64,000 bases of DNA from Jejuia sp049889775 (GCA_049889775.1 JBMHCT010000043.1:248001-312000), one strand, 5' to 3'. Numbered from the stretch's first letter, positions 8,131 to 17,997 are shown. Notes: a model not told the origin generated them from the letters alone. Translations and numbers: made by a program.

Positions 8131-8512
8131 CATCTTTCAAAAACCCACCTAAAAATCCATTAAAAAACCCTTAATTTTCAAGGAGTTGCGTATTAAATAA
8201 TGGTAAATTTTTTGTAAACTTTTTGTAATTCAAAAAAAGTTAAATCACTTAAAATCAGTTATTTAATTAATTTTTTTTGTAAACTTTTGTGTTGTGCTTC
8301 AATTAATTCTTTGTTAAAAACTTGTTGAAAATGTTTTTTAAAGAGTTTAAAAACATATAAATCAATTTGCAATCTTTGTGACTCTCTTTTGGGGTTTTCA
8401 GCTTGTTAATAAACTTGTTGAAAAGGTATTCTAAGATTACCACAAACACATTTATCTATTTATAATCTTTGTTGAAGCCGATTCTATCTGTAAGGCATTA
8501 TCAACAAGTTTT
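8131..8512. other. Long AT-rich leader of nrdBA with duplicated elements
   Basis: No gene was seen in these 382 bases. Two copies of about 65 bp, 93 bp apart (8316-8380 and 8409-8473), share AACTTGTTGAAAA at the left and ATCnATTTnnAATCTTTGT at the right, with equal internal spacing of 50 nt. A third, inverted copy of the left motif lies at 8499-8511 (TTATCAACAAGTT). A separate direct repeat, TTTTTTGTAAACTTTT, occurs at about 8208 and 8274. No NrdR box (ACACnATATnTnGTGT type) was found. Confidence 0.6.
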
Positions 8513-8596
8513 TTGGAGAATATACCATCATATTTGGTGTATTATAAAGGGTGCCCTAAGGAGTTTTGTATGTCAACATTTAACCTATATAAGCGC

Positions 8597-9871
8597 ATGG
8601 AAATAACACATATCATTAAAAGAGATTACGAAACCGCACCTTTCGAATTAGACAAAATAACCAATGCTATAGAGAAGGCAATGGTTTCTGTTAGTCACGG
8701 GACAAGAGAAGATGCAAAGGATATTTCGGACAGAGTTTTTGAATCTTTATTGGCTCGAAAGGCTGTAGACGCGAGATATGTGCCAAATGTTGAACAGGTA
8801 CAGGATATTGTTGAAGAGAAATTGATGGGAAGTGCTTTTCAAGATGCAGCTAAAGCTTACATTCTATATAGAGATGAGCAAGCTAGAAAAAGACAAACCA
8901 ACATTTTTGAAAAGCGTATCAATCTAAAACCTTATGAGTATCCAGATTTATATGAGTATGTAAATGCGATAAGACATTCTTACTGGATTCATACTGAGTT
9001 TAACTTTACAAGTGATATTCAAGATTTTAAGGCGCAACTTACACCGGTAGAAAAGTCTGCAATCAAAAATACCATGTTGGCTATTTCTCAAATAGAAGTG
9101 GCGGTAAAAACGTTTTGGGGAGACATTTATCAAAAAATGCCTAAGCCAGAAATAGGGTCTGTGGGTGCGACATTTGCAGAAAGTGAAGTGCGCCATCACG
9201 ATGCGTATTCTCATTTACTTGAAATATTGGGGTTAAACGCAGAGTTTAAAGCGCTTAAAAAGAAGCCGGTAATAATGAGGCGTGTACATTATTTAGAAAC
9301 GGCTTTAAAAAATGCCAAAAGCGATAATATTCAAGAGTATGCAGAGTCTATTTTGTTATTCTCGCTATTTATTGAACATGTATCGCTGTTTTCACAGTTT
9401 TTAATCATCATGGCTTTCAATAAGCATAAAAATATGTTGAAAGGTATCTCTAATGTGGTGGAAGCAACTTCAAAAGAAGAACAGATACATGGTGATTTTG
9501 GTATAGATGTGATTAAAATTATTAAGAAAGAAAATCCAACTTGGTTTGGAGACGAGTATAACGAAAAAATTCAATCCATCTGTAAAGAAGCTTATATAGC
9601 CGAAAGCGATATAGTAGATTGGATTTTTGAAGCAGGAGAATTAGATTTCTTACCTAAAGATGTTGTAAATGAATTTGTTAAGAAAAGATTTAATAATTCC
9701 CTCGAAAGCATCGGTATTGAAAAGGTATTTGATGTAAACGAAGACCTGTTAACACAAACCGAATGGTTTGATGACGAAATTATCGGCACCAAACACGGAG
9801 ATTTCTTTGTAAAACGATCCATTAACTATAGCAAAAGAACAAAAAGTATAACTAGTGACGACCTTTTTTAA
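8597..9871 (+). CDS. nrdB: Class I ribonucleotide reductase small subunit with N-terminal ATP-cone
   Basis: Radical-generating subunit for dNTP synthesis. An ATP-cone domain occupies about residues 1-95 (IIKRDYETAPFELDKITNAI, then YILYRDEQARKRQ). The ferritin-like NrdB domain follows, with metal-ligand segments including IEVAVKTFWGD and EVRHHDAY (Glu about 197, His about 200, and a Tyr at about 204 that matches E. coli Y122). In most class I enzymes the ATP-cone is on NrdA. Carriage by NrdB is known from flavobacteria such as Leeuwenhoekiella blandensis. The frame also opens at 8570 (an AAGGAG precedes that ATG) and 8513. I prefer 8597 because the ATP-cone begins there. nrdA follows after 3 nt. 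Confidence 0.92.
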   Translation: MEITHIIKRDYETAPFELDKITNAIEKAMVSVSHGTREDAKDISDRVFESLLARKAVDARYVPNVEQVQDIVEEKLMGSAFQDAAKAYILYRDEQARKRQTNIFEKRINLKPYEYPDLYEYVNAIRHSYWIHTEFNFTSDIQDFKAQLTPVEKSAIKNTMLAISQIEVAVKTFWGDIYQKMPKPEIGSVGATFAESEVRHHDAYSHLLEILGLNAEFKALKKKPVIMRRVHYLETALKNAKSDNIQEYAESILLFSLFIEHVSLFSQFLIIMAFNKHKNMLKGISNVVEATSKEEQIHGDFGIDVIKIIKKENPTWFGDEYNEKIQSICKEAYIAESDIVDWIFEAGELDFLPKDVVNEFVKKRFNNSLESIGIEKVFDVNEDLLTQTEWFDDEIIGTKHGDFFVKRSINYSKRTKSITSDDLF

Positions 9872-9874
9872 ACT

Positions 9875-11677
9875 ATGAAAATCAAAGACCACCTACAAGA
9901 CACCAAAACAACACAGGAACAATCCAACTACGACCAACTACTTAATGCTAGAAAAGAGCAAATTAAAAATGCCAACGAAAGCCAACAAACTAATGAGCTA
10001 GAGTTTAAATGGTTAACCGAAAATAGCCGTAAGTTTTTAGCATCGGGCTATTTAACCGAAGGTGCAACTCCAGAAACTAGAATTCGTGAAATAGCGGAAA
10101 GAGCCCAAGAGATTCTAAAAATTGATGGGTATGCCGATAAATTCTACAAATACATGAGCGAAGGGTTTTTTTCTTTGGCGTCTCCTGTATGGTCTAACTT
10201 CGGAAAAAAGCGTGGTTTACCAATAAGTTGTTTTGGTTCTAATATAGCTGATGACATGGGTAATATTTTATACACCCAATCAGAGGTAGGTATGATGTCT
10301 AAACTTGGTGGAGGAACGTCTGGATATTTTGGAAACTTAAGACACAGGGGCGCTCCAGTAAAAAATAATGGTTCTTCTTCGGGAGCGGTGCATATTATGC
10401 AGCTTTTTGAAAAGATGGTAGATGTAGTGAGTCAAGGCTCAGTAAGAAGAGGACGTTTCTCCCCATACTTACCTGTGGAGCACCCAGATATTAATGAGTT
10501 TTTAGAGATTGGTACAGAAGGTAACTCTATCCAGGAGTTAACGCATGGTGTGTCTGTGACTGATAAGTGGATGGAAGAAATGATTGAAGGTGATGTTGAA
10601 AAGCGTTCTATTTGGGCAAAAGTGATCCAACGTCGTGGTGAAATAGGATATCCGTATATTTTCTTCAAGGATCATGCAAATAACCAAGCAGCAGATGTGT
10701 ACAAAGACAAAAAGCATCCAATTGTAGCAAGTAACTTGTGTACGGAAATTATGTTGCCTTCAAACGAAGAGTGGTCGTTTGTTTGTGTATTGTCTTCTAT
10801 CAACTTGTTACATTATGATAAATGGAAGGATACCGATGCAGTGGAAACCATGGTATATTTCTTAGATGCTGTAATCACTGAGTTTACAGATAAGTTAGAA
10901 GAATATAGAGATTCTGAAGATTTAGATGACAGACAAACATTTATGTTTATGGAGCGTGCCTATAATTTTGCTAAGTCTAATCGTGCATTAGGTTTAGGTG
11001 CTTTAGGATGGCATTCCTTATTACAATCTAAAATGTTGCCTTTTGATAGTCAAGAAGCCTTTAACTTAAATAGTGAAATATTTAAATTGATTGAGGAGAA
11101 GTCTTATAAAGCTTCTGAAGAATTAGCAACATTATTTGGTGAGCCAGAAGTGTTGAAGGGTTATGGTAGACGAAATGCGACGCTGAATGCTATTGCGCCA
11201 ACAACGTCTTCAGCATTTATTTTAGGGCAAGTATCTCAGGGTATTGAGCCAATTTGGTCTAACATTTATGTGAAAGATATTGCCAAAATAAAGACCACGA
11301 TTAAAAATCCATATTTGTTGAATTTACTAGAAGAAAAAGGGTTGAACACGCCAGAAATATGGAGAAGTATTCGTGATCATGATGGGTCTGTACAACATTT
11401 GGAAGAAGAGCTTACAGAGTTAGAACGTGATGTGTTTAAAACCTATTCTGAAATTGATCAACTTACTATTGTGTATCAAGCTGCCAATAGACAAAATCAT
11501 ATAGATCAAGGACAGTCGGTTAACATCATTGTGCATCCTGATATGCCAGTAAAGGATATCAATAAAATATACGTAACTGCTTGGAAATTAGGCTTAAAAT
11601 CTTTATATTATCAGCATAGTATGAATGCAGCTCAAAAATTCAAACAGAAAAAAGAGTGCGCAAGCTGCGAAGCTTAG
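9875..11677 (+). CDS. nrdA: Class I ribonucleotide reductase large (catalytic) subunit without ATP-cone
   Basis: This 600-residue catalytic subunit reduces ribonucleotides to deoxyribonucleotides. Visible motifs are ISCFGSN (first redox Cys), NLCTEI (radical Cys about 289 and Glu about 291), FVCVLSSINLL (second redox Cys), GLGALGWHSLLQ, TTSSAFILGQVSQGIEP and a C-terminal CASC pair for re-reduction by thioredoxin or glutaredoxin. The N-terminus goes straight into the catalytic domain with no ATP-cone, which explains the short length compared with E. coli NrdA (761). The overall-activity switch therefore resides on the co-transcribed NrdB. Confidence 0.93.
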   Translation: MKIKDHLQDTKTTQEQSNYDQLLNARKEQIKNANESQQTNELEFKWLTENSRKFLASGYLTEGATPETRIREIAERAQEILKIDGYADKFYKYMSEGFFSLASPVWSNFGKKRGLPISCFGSNIADDMGNILYTQSEVGMMSKLGGGTSGYFGNLRHRGAPVKNNGSSSGAVHIMQLFEKMVDVVSQGSVRRGRFSPYLPVEHPDINEFLEIGTEGNSIQELTHGVSVTDKWMEEMIEGDVEKRSIWAKVIQRRGEIGYPYIFFKDHANNQAADVYKDKKHPIVASNLCTEIMLPSNEEWSFVCVLSSINLLHYDKWKDTDAVETMVYFLDAVITEFTDKLEEYRDSEDLDDRQTFMFMERAYNFAKSNRALGLGALGWHSLLQSKMLPFDSQEAFNLNSEIFKLIEEKSYKASEELATLFGEPEVLKGYGRRNATLNAIAPTTSSAFILGQVSQGIEPIWSNIYVKDIAKIKTTIKNPYLLNLLEEKGLNTPEIWRSIRDHDGSVQHLEEELTELERDVFKTYSEIDQLTIVYQAANRQNHIDQGQSVNIIVHPDMPVKDINKIYVTAWKLGLKSLYYQHSMNAAQKFKQKKECASCEA

Positions 11678-11733
11678 AAATTAAAATAATTTGTATGGAG
11701 TTCCCTCGTAAAGGGGGAACCCCAAATTTATAG

Positions 11734-11768
11734 AACGGTGTCTTTAGTAATGAAGGCACCGTTTTAGT
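11734..11768 (+). terminator. Terminator of nrdBA
   Basis: AACGGTG..CTT pairs with AAG.CACCGTT and is followed by TTAGTTT. A second short hairpin, GTTCCC / GGGAAC, lies just before it at about 11699-11723. Confidence 0.7.
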
Positions 11769-11784
11769 TTAAAATTATTGTAAT

Positions 11785-11816
11785 AAAAAAGCATCACATT
11801 GAGGGATGTGATGCTT
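11785..11816 (-). terminator. Terminator of the OmpA lipoprotein gene
   Basis: AGCATCACAT pairs with ATGTGATGCT. On the minus strand the stem is followed by a run of six Ts. It lies 25 nt after the ompA-like stop. Confidence 0.85.
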
Positions 11817-11841
11817 ATCATCTATTAGATAAATGGATTAA

Positions 11842-12723
11842 TTAATCTAATATGCTGTTGTCGGCAACAGTATTTTCAGTTTCAGACATTAACGCAAAAA
11901 ACTTATCAATATTGGGTAGTATAATAATTTTTGTACGTCTGTTTTTGGCTCTATTTTCTCTAGAGTTATTTTCTGCAATAGGCTGGTAACTACTTCTGCC
12001 TGCTGCAATTAGTTTTTCTGGAGCAACATTATAAGTTTTTTGTAGCTTACGAACTACTGAAGTGGCACGCATTACACTCAAATCCCAGTTATCTGAAAGG
12101 AATTCGGTGTTTATGGTTCTAGCGTCTGTATGTCCTTCAACCATAACATCCAAGCTTGGTTCAGAGTTTATAACATCGGCCAATTTTTTAAGAACAGTGT
12201 CTGCTTTAGAGCTTAATCTATAGCTTCCAGTATTAAATAGCATGTTATCTGCAATGGAAATCATCACTACTGTACCATCAATATTTACCTCAAAATCCTC
12301 GTCTTCTTCAGTAGTACTATTTATGGCTTTTTCCAGGTTATAAGCAACCGCTAAATTCATAGAATCCTTGAGTGTTTTTGCTTGTGCTAATTTGTTTTGA
12401 TCAACCTTTTCCAGGGTTTCAAGCATTTTTTCTTTCGCATTGTTAGAAATAATACCACCGTCTTTTAAAGTTTCAAATTTCGCATTACTTTCCTCAGTTA
12501 TACCACCTAAATTCTCTTGTAACGCTGTTATTTTACTATTGTAAGCTTCAACTCTAGCTTCAATTTTCGCAAACTTAGTCTCTAAATCTTCTTTGGCAAC
12601 TCTAGTTTTTAATAATTCACTTTTTATTTGACCATTTTCTTCTTGTAATGCCAAATATTTTTTCTTAGATACACATGAAAAGCTTATGATAGCAATAGCA
12701 AGTGCAACAAATAGTTTTTTCAT
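11842..12723 (-). CDS. OmpA family peptidoglycan-binding lipoprotein
   Basis: This 293-residue protein has a lipoprotein signal (IISFSC, Cys about 17) and then a long coiled coil of about 100 residues rich in Glu/Lys/Leu. A C-terminal OmpA-like domain follows (MLFNTGSYRLSSKADTVL, VEGHTDARTIN, and NSRENRAKNRRTKIII with the Arg residues that contact peptidoglycan). It probably tethers the outer membrane to the cell wall. It is a single gene with its own terminator. Confidence 0.88.
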   Translation of the reverse strand: MKKLFVALAIAIISFSCVSKKKYLALQEENGQIKSELLKTRVAKEDLETKFAKIEARVEAYNSKITALQENLGGITEESNAKFETLKDGGIISNNAKEKMLETLEKVDQNKLAQAKTLKDSMNLAVAYNLEKAINSTTEEDEDFEVNIDGTVVMISIADNMLFNTGSYRLSSKADTVLKKLADVINSEPSLDVMVEGHTDARTINTEFLSDNWDLSVMRATSVVRKLQKTYNVAPEKLIAAGRSSYQPIAENNSRENRAKNRRTKIIILPNIDKFFALMSETENTVADNSILD

Positions 12724-12941
12724 AATTAATTATTATTAGTTTACTTGATTTACGATGAAAAGATTGATTTGGACGTTGAAATGTAATTTTTTATCTAATT
12801 GTCTTGTATGGATAGCATTTAAAATCTTTTATCTATTTATCGGAATCATTTGATGTGTTAATTTTTAAAATAAAGAAAGTGAGACGTCTTGTGTTTCCTT
12901 AGATTTGCAGAGGTTAATAAGTTTTAAAATCTGAATAAAAG

Positions 12942-15419
12942 ATGTCTCAAAGTCTTCGTTTAAATGTCTCTACTATCTGTTTTTTACTGTGTGTTTCTGG
13001 TGCAGTAGCTCAAATTCAAGGCACACTTGTGGATGAACAATATCAACCATTGGAATATGCAACTGCTGCCTTGTTTAGAACCGATAATAACACTTTAATT
13101 ACTGGTGTTATTTCAAATGAAGAAGGTGTCTTTAAAATAGACGATATTAAAAAAGGAAACTATTATTTAGAAGCATCATTTTTAGGATATGAAAAAAGTA
13201 GAGTAAATAATATTGTTATCTCTAAAAAAGGACAGAATTTGGATTTGGGTATCATCCAACTGGTTTTAGGAACGCAGTTAAATGAAGTTGTTGTGCAGGC
13301 GGAACGCAATACAGTTGTAAATAAAATTGATCGTCAAGTATTTGAAGCTTCAAAGTTTAAAAATGCGCAAGGTGGTTCTGGGGTAGATGTGATTAGAAAT
13401 TTACCGTCGGTAAGTGTTGATAGTCAAGGAGAGATTAGTGTTCGAGGCAGTAAAGGGTTTGTAGCACTTTTAAATGGAAAACCAATTCAAGGTGATGCCT
13501 CAAATTTATTAGCACAGTTACCAGCGAATGTTATTCAAAAAGTGGAGGTAATCACCGCGCCCTCTGCAAAATATGACCCTGAGGGAAAAGCAGGCATCAT
13601 AAATATATTAACAACACAAGGTGCTGCCAATGGTGCTTTCGGACAGATAAATATTAAGGCAGGTTTACCTTCAATAGAAACTTATGGAAATGAAGCCTCT
13701 CATAAACGTCACGGTATTGATGCCACTTATAACGTAAAAACTGATAAATGGAATATCTCTTTAGGTGCAAATTATCAAAGGAATGATTTAGGTGGTAGGC
13801 GAGAAGGGGATGTATTTACCATTATTAATGATACCAAAACGCAATTTCCGTCTACTGGCGAAAGAAGTTTTGATGAAACCAACTATAGTGGACGTTTTAC
13901 GTTAGATTTTACACCTAGTGAAAGAGATACCTATTCTTTAGGCTTTTTTGCAGGAAAGCGGAGTAAGGCGCGACTAGCCGATATTGTATATTTCGATAAT
14001 CATGCAGTAACACCAGCCGATAGTGATAATAGAGATTATACCTTTCAATATTTTAATCATAACTTAAGAGAGCGCAGAGGCGATTTTGTTTTAGGTAGTT
14101 TAGATTGGACGCATAGTTTTGCTAATACTTCAGAACTATCCGCTTCTTTTTTATATGAATATACGCTTTTAGGAGGGCCAACGGTGAATCAAAATTTAGG
14201 TGAACCAGATCGTTCTATTTTATTTCAAGACGAATTTAATACGAATGATAATCCACTAAACGGAGTACGATTTCAATTAGATTATAAATTTAAGTCTTTC
14301 AATTTCGGAGTTTTAGAAACTGGCTATCAATACCGCGATTTAACCCATACAGGTGATTTTGTATATGAAAGACGCACCGATTTTGATGATGATTTTGAAT
14401 TAGTTCCTGAATTTTCCAGTGAAGTAGATTTAGATAGAACTATTCATTCTGGGTATATACAATTGTCTGGCAAAAAGGGTAAGTGGGAATATGCTGCGGG
14501 ATCGCGATTAGAGGTTATGGATAGAAAGTTCCGTTTGAAAGATAAAACAAACACTATAGACGAAACACTGATTTACGACTTTGTAAAATTATACCCATCC
14601 GCATCTATTCAGTATGAAGTGAATGAAACTACAAAGGTAAAAGCTGCGTATAGCAGGCGTGTAGAGCGAAATTCAACATTTAAAATGAATCCTTTTGCCG
14701 AAAGAGAACATTCTGAAACTTTAGAACAAGGCGATAAGAATTTGAGGCCAGAGTTTATCGATTTGGTGGAGTTAGGATTTACCAAAGATTTAAAAGGGGG
14801 GAACTCCATTTTTGCGACAGGTTATTTTAGGCATGTAGATAATTTGGTGAATAGGGTGAATACCATCTTTAACGATACTATTTTAAATAGAATATACTCC
14901 AACGTAGGTGATGCCAAAGCTATAGGTTTAGAAGTTGGAGCAGAAATAAAGCCCACTAAAAACTGGAGTAATTTTGTGGGTGCCAATATTTACAATTATG
15001 CTATTGATGGCAGTTTTGATAATAGACCTGTTAGGTCTGATGCGACTATTTATTCGGTTAACCTAAATTCTACATGGCGTTTTTGGGAGAATGCATCTTT
15101 ACAATTTACATTTAATTATCTATCAGATAGAAATACCGCTCAAGGCGAAGATTCAAGGTTTTATTCACCCAATCTTACGTTTCAAAAATCATTTATGGAG
15201 GATAGGTTAACGGCAACATTGCAATGGCAAAATATGGATTTGGGGTTGTTGGATACCAACGAACAACGCATTACAACATTTAGACCAGGCGAGTTTTTCA
15301 CTACTACCAATTACATCTACGAGGTGGATATGATTATTCTAAACCTATCTTACACCTTCAAACAAGGTAAAAACAAATCTAAGTTTATTGATAGTGAATT
15401 TGGTAAAAAAGAGTTTTAA
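12942..15419 (+). CDS. TonB-dependent outer-membrane receptor (OMP_b-brl_3-like)
   Basis: This 825-residue protein has a signal peptide (ending near GAVAQ) and a carboxypeptidase-regulatory-like domain at about residues 25-110 (IQGTLVDEQYQPLEYATAAL). A plug domain lies around 120-230 (VDVIRNLPSVSVDSQGEISV, then VITAPSAKYDPEGKAGIINI), followed by a long beta-barrel with many aromatic-rich strands. It should take up a ligand across the outer membrane with TonB energy. No SusD-like partner lies next to it, so the ligand cannot be inferred. It ends 5 nt before the convergent PiT gene. Confidence 0.87.
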   Translation: MSQSLRLNVSTICFLLCVSGAVAQIQGTLVDEQYQPLEYATAALFRTDNNTLITGVISNEEGVFKIDDIKKGNYYLEASFLGYEKSRVNNIVISKKGQNLDLGIIQLVLGTQLNEVVVQAERNTVVNKIDRQVFEASKFKNAQGGSGVDVIRNLPSVSVDSQGEISVRGSKGFVALLNGKPIQGDASNLLAQLPANVIQKVEVITAPSAKYDPEGKAGIINILTTQGAANGAFGQINIKAGLPSIETYGNEASHKRHGIDATYNVKTDKWNISLGANYQRNDLGGRREGDVFTIINDTKTQFPSTGERSFDETNYSGRFTLDFTPSERDTYSLGFFAGKRSKARLADIVYFDNHAVTPADSDNRDYTFQYFNHNLRERRGDFVLGSLDWTHSFANTSELSASFLYEYTLLGGPTVNQNLGEPDRSILFQDEFNTNDNPLNGVRFQLDYKFKSFNFGVLETGYQYRDLTHTGDFVYERRTDFDDDFELVPEFSSEVDLDRTIHSGYIQLSGKKGKWEYAAGSRLEVMDRKFRLKDKTNTIDETLIYDFVKLYPSASIQYEVNETTKVKAAYSRRVERNSTFKMNPFAEREHSETLEQGDKNLRPEFIDLVELGFTKDLKGGNSIFATGYFRHVDNLVNRVNTIFNDTILNRIYSNVGDAKAIGLEVGAEIKPTKNWSNFVGANIYNYAIDGSFDNRPVRSDATIYSVNLNSTWRFWENASLQFTFNYLSDRNTAQGEDSRFYSPNLTFQKSFMEDRLTATLQWQNMDLGLLDTNEQRITTFRPGEFFTTTNYIYEVDMIILNLSYTFKQGKNKSKFIDSEFGKKEF

Positions 15420-15424
15420 TAGCC

Positions 15425-17707
15425 TTACTCTTCCTCGGTACCGCTAACAGTAGCGGGTTTTACAGAATCATCATGAGAATTATGATATTCTTCAAGTAAA
15501 CCCCAAATGGCGTTTAATAAATCTTTGGTTTCAAGTAAAAAACTAAAATATAAGGTGGTGTTCTTCGGACTAGATTCTTCAGATCTTGTGCGTTCAACTT
15601 GCTTTTGAATTTTACTAGTGACTAAATTGGTGAACTGAGGTTTTTTCGCTAAAATAATTCCAATCTCATCAAAATGCTCTGTCTCAAATACATTTCTTGT
15701 ATGCTCTAATAGGCCTTCCATATGAGAATCAACATCCTTTAATTCTTTAATCTGGCTAAACTTCAGTTTTTTATGATTGTTATTTACATGTTTATAGCTA
15801 GCGTTTGAAATATAAGTTAAAGACTGCGCCATATCTTGAAGGTAGTCTAAAATACTTATGTAAAAATTACTAGCGTTAACACTTGGGTCTTCTAAATTTT
15901 TAATAAAGTAGTATATATTACCTTTTAAATCATCTATCTCTTGGGATAATTTATCTATTTGATTTTTGTTCTTTTTTAATACCTTTAAGTTGTGCGTAGC
16001 TAGACCATTTACAGCACTGGTGTAAATTTTATTTCCTCTTCTCACTACATTAGCAATATTGCTTGCGCTTTCAACAATGACGCCTTGGGTAGAGCTGCTC
16101 TCCGCTTTTCGTAATGAAAACTCTTCTTTTAATTCTTTAGATTGCTTACTATGCGTTACATAGTTTTTAATAAGCAAAACGGTTGCAAGAATTAATAAAG
16201 CGGTTAAAGCATAGCCTTTGCCATAGTACAGTAATAATGCCATAATAGCTGCGGCCACAAAAGCACTTAATGCTGTAAAAAACCATCCACCTATAACATT
16301 TAGTACACCTGCAACGCGGTAAACTGCACTTTCAGCACCCCACGCACGATCTGCTAAGGACGTACCCATGGCAACCATAAACGTAACATAGGTTGTTGAA
16401 AGAGGTAGCTTTAATGAGGTAGCAATTGAGATAAGAACGCTGGCTACCATTAAATTAACCGATGCTCTAACCAAATCAAAAGCAGGCTTGTCTTTAGCCC
16501 TCACAACTGCCAAATTAGAAGGTTGAGCAAATTGCTTTTCTATAAATGCTTTTGCAGAATCTGGAAAAATAGTACTGAATTGCTCAGAAGCATTAATACT
16601 AAGTCTTACAATATTTCTTGATAAAAAGTTGGGTTCAAAACGCTCATTAACTTGGTCTTGTCGTGATAAATCAACCGATGTTTTTACAACAGCCTTGGCT
16701 TTACTCGAGAACCATAATGTTAACACCATTACTAAACCAGCAATAAGTAAAAGATAGGGTTCTGTAGCGACAGGCTCGCTTAACGCGATCATTGGAAAGT
16801 TTGTTGGTAAAACTGAACTTAAAGACCAAGCTTCATAAGAGTTGTAAGCAGCAATAGGTACACCAATAAAGTTTACAAGATCATTGCCGGCAAAAGCTAC
16901 CGCTAGAGCAAAAGTTCCGACTACAATTATTATTTTATAAATATTCAATTTAAAGAATTGAATAAGCCCCATAGATATAATGGTGAACAATACAAAGCTA
17001 ATCCCAATTAAGGCTAAATTATTGTCTGAGATTAATGCTTTTAATTCAGAACTCATAAAGGAGGCATTTTTTATCCCCTTAATTAAAATGAAATACAGTA
17101 TGGAGGTGATGGCGAAACCACTAAAAATAGCACCATAATACTTTGGTTTACTAAAGAAGTTGAACGACAGCAGTAGTCTAGACACATATTGAATAATAGC
17201 ACCGATGGAAAACGCTACCACAACTGACAGCAGGATGCCGAGGATGATTTCAATAGCTTTTTCATTATTAATATAGTTACCAAGATCTAAAATGGTTTGT
17301 CCACTATCATCAGTCATTATTTTTATAATAGCGATACAAACTGATGCACCCAAAAGTTCAAATACTATGGAAACTGTTGTAGATGTGGGTAGTCCTAGGG
17401 TGTTGAAAAAATCAAGCAATAAAATATCAGTAATCATTACAGCCATAAAAATGACCATAATCTCGTCGAACATAAATTCACCAGGATTAAAAATGCCTTT
17501 TCTTGCCACTTCCATCATACCACTAGAGCTTAAGGCACCCATGGCAACGCCCAAACTAGCAACTATCATAATGGTTCTAAAAGAAACGGCTTTTGAGCCT
17601 ATGGCGGAATTCAAAAAGTTTACGGCATCGTTACTAACACCTACTATCAAATCTGCAATTGCCAAAAAAGCCAAGGCAACCAGCATGTAGATATATATGT
17701 TCTCCAT
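15425..17707 (-). CDS. PiT family inorganic phosphate transporter with C-terminal PhoU-like region
   Basis: This 760-residue protein is a low-affinity phosphate:cation symporter. The PiT signature occurs twice as inverted repeats: GVSNDAVNFLNSAIGSK near residue 23 and GNDLVNFIGVPIAAYNS in the second half, with LGLPTSTTVS and LKLPLSTTYVTFM. About ten membrane segments are followed by about 200 soluble helical residues (KSKQSKELKEEF onward) that look like a fused PhoU-type regulatory domain. The upstream region has two ATGTTA repeats in 11-bp phase (17763-17779), placed like a Pho box, which would fit phosphate control. Confidence 0.92.
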   Translation of the reverse strand: MENIYIYMLVALAFLAIADLIVGVSNDAVNFLNSAIGSKAVSFRTIMIVASLGVAMGALSSSGMMEVARKGIFNPGEFMFDEIMVIFMAVMITDILLLDFFNTLGLPTSTTVSIVFELLGASVCIAIIKIMTDDSGQTILDLGNYINNEKAIEIILGILLSVVVAFSIGAIIQYVSRLLLSFNFFSKPKYYGAIFSGFAITSILYFILIKGIKNASFMSSELKALISDNNLALIGISFVLFTIISMGLIQFFKLNIYKIIIVVGTFALAVAFAGNDLVNFIGVPIAAYNSYEAWSLSSVLPTNFPMIALSEPVATEPYLLLIAGLVMVLTLWFSSKAKAVVKTSVDLSRQDQVNERFEPNFLSRNIVRLSINASEQFSTIFPDSAKAFIEKQFAQPSNLAVVRAKDKPAFDLVRASVNLMVASVLISIATSLKLPLSTTYVTFMVAMGTSLADRAWGAESAVYRVAGVLNVIGGWFFTALSAFVAAAIMALLLYYGKGYALTALLILATVLLIKNYVTHSKQSKELKEEFSLRKAESSSTQGVIVESASNIANVVRRGNKIYTSAVNGLATHNLKVLKKNKNQIDKLSQEIDDLKGNIYYFIKNLEDPSVNASNFYISILDYLQDMAQSLTYISNASYKHVNNNHKKLKFSQIKELKDVDSHMEGLLEHTRNVFETEHFDEIGIILAKKPQFTNLVTSKIQKQVERTRSEESSPKNTTLYFSFLLETKDLLNAIWGLLEEYHNSHDDSVKPATVSGTEEE

Positions 17708-17735
17708 GAATTAAAGTAGAAATAATTTCAGTAAA

Positions 17736-17779
17736 CAAATGTCATATTTTAAAACGAACTCTATGTTAACGCAATGTTA
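17736..17779 (-). promoter_or_regulatory. Putative Pho-box-like repeat and -7 element of the PiT gene
   Basis: ATGTTA occurs at 17763 and 17774, exactly 11 bp apart (TAACAT on the coding strand). A minus-strand GACATTTG (near TAnnTTTG) at 17736-17743 is separated from the first repeat by 19 nt. The same layout with a 19-nt gap recurs before the beta-helix lipoprotein and the lone regulatory-like domain gene. The link to a PhoB-type regulator is an inference from the 11-bp direct repeat design and the gene product. Confidence 0.5.
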
Positions 17780-17908
17780 TGTTCTATGGTGTTATTTTGA
17801 AATTGGTATAACGGGAAACCTTGTAAATAGCTTATGTTAACTTTCTAATGTTAAATTTTATTTTTTTTAAATTATTAAATAACTGATAAAGAGTATATTA
17901 CGAGTTAA

Positions 17909-17964
17909 ATGTTAATTTAATGTTATGTAAATGTTGCGTAAAAGTAAAATTAAGGTTACATTTG
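17909..17964 (+). promoter_or_regulatory. Phased ATGTTA triple repeat and promoter of the YwqK-like gene
   Basis: ATGTTA at 17909 and 17920 and ATGTTG at 17931 form three direct repeats with an exact 11-bp period. The TTG inside the third (17934-17936) is 20 nt from TACATTTG at 17957-17964, a perfect Bacteroidota -33/-7 promoter 33 nt before the ATG. The repeats overlap the -33 element, as a Pho box does in activated promoters. Relative to the promoter, the repeat orientation is opposite to that at the PiT gene. Confidence 0.6.
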
Positions 17965-17997
17965 TAAAGTAATTATTAATTAATACCCCACACAGAC

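Noticed and set aside
8499..8507. TTATCAACA as a DnaA box marking an origin of replication
   Set aside because: It has one mismatch and there is no cluster of exact TTATCCACA boxes. dnaA is not nearby. It is better read as part of the repeated CTTGTTGA motif of the nrd leader.
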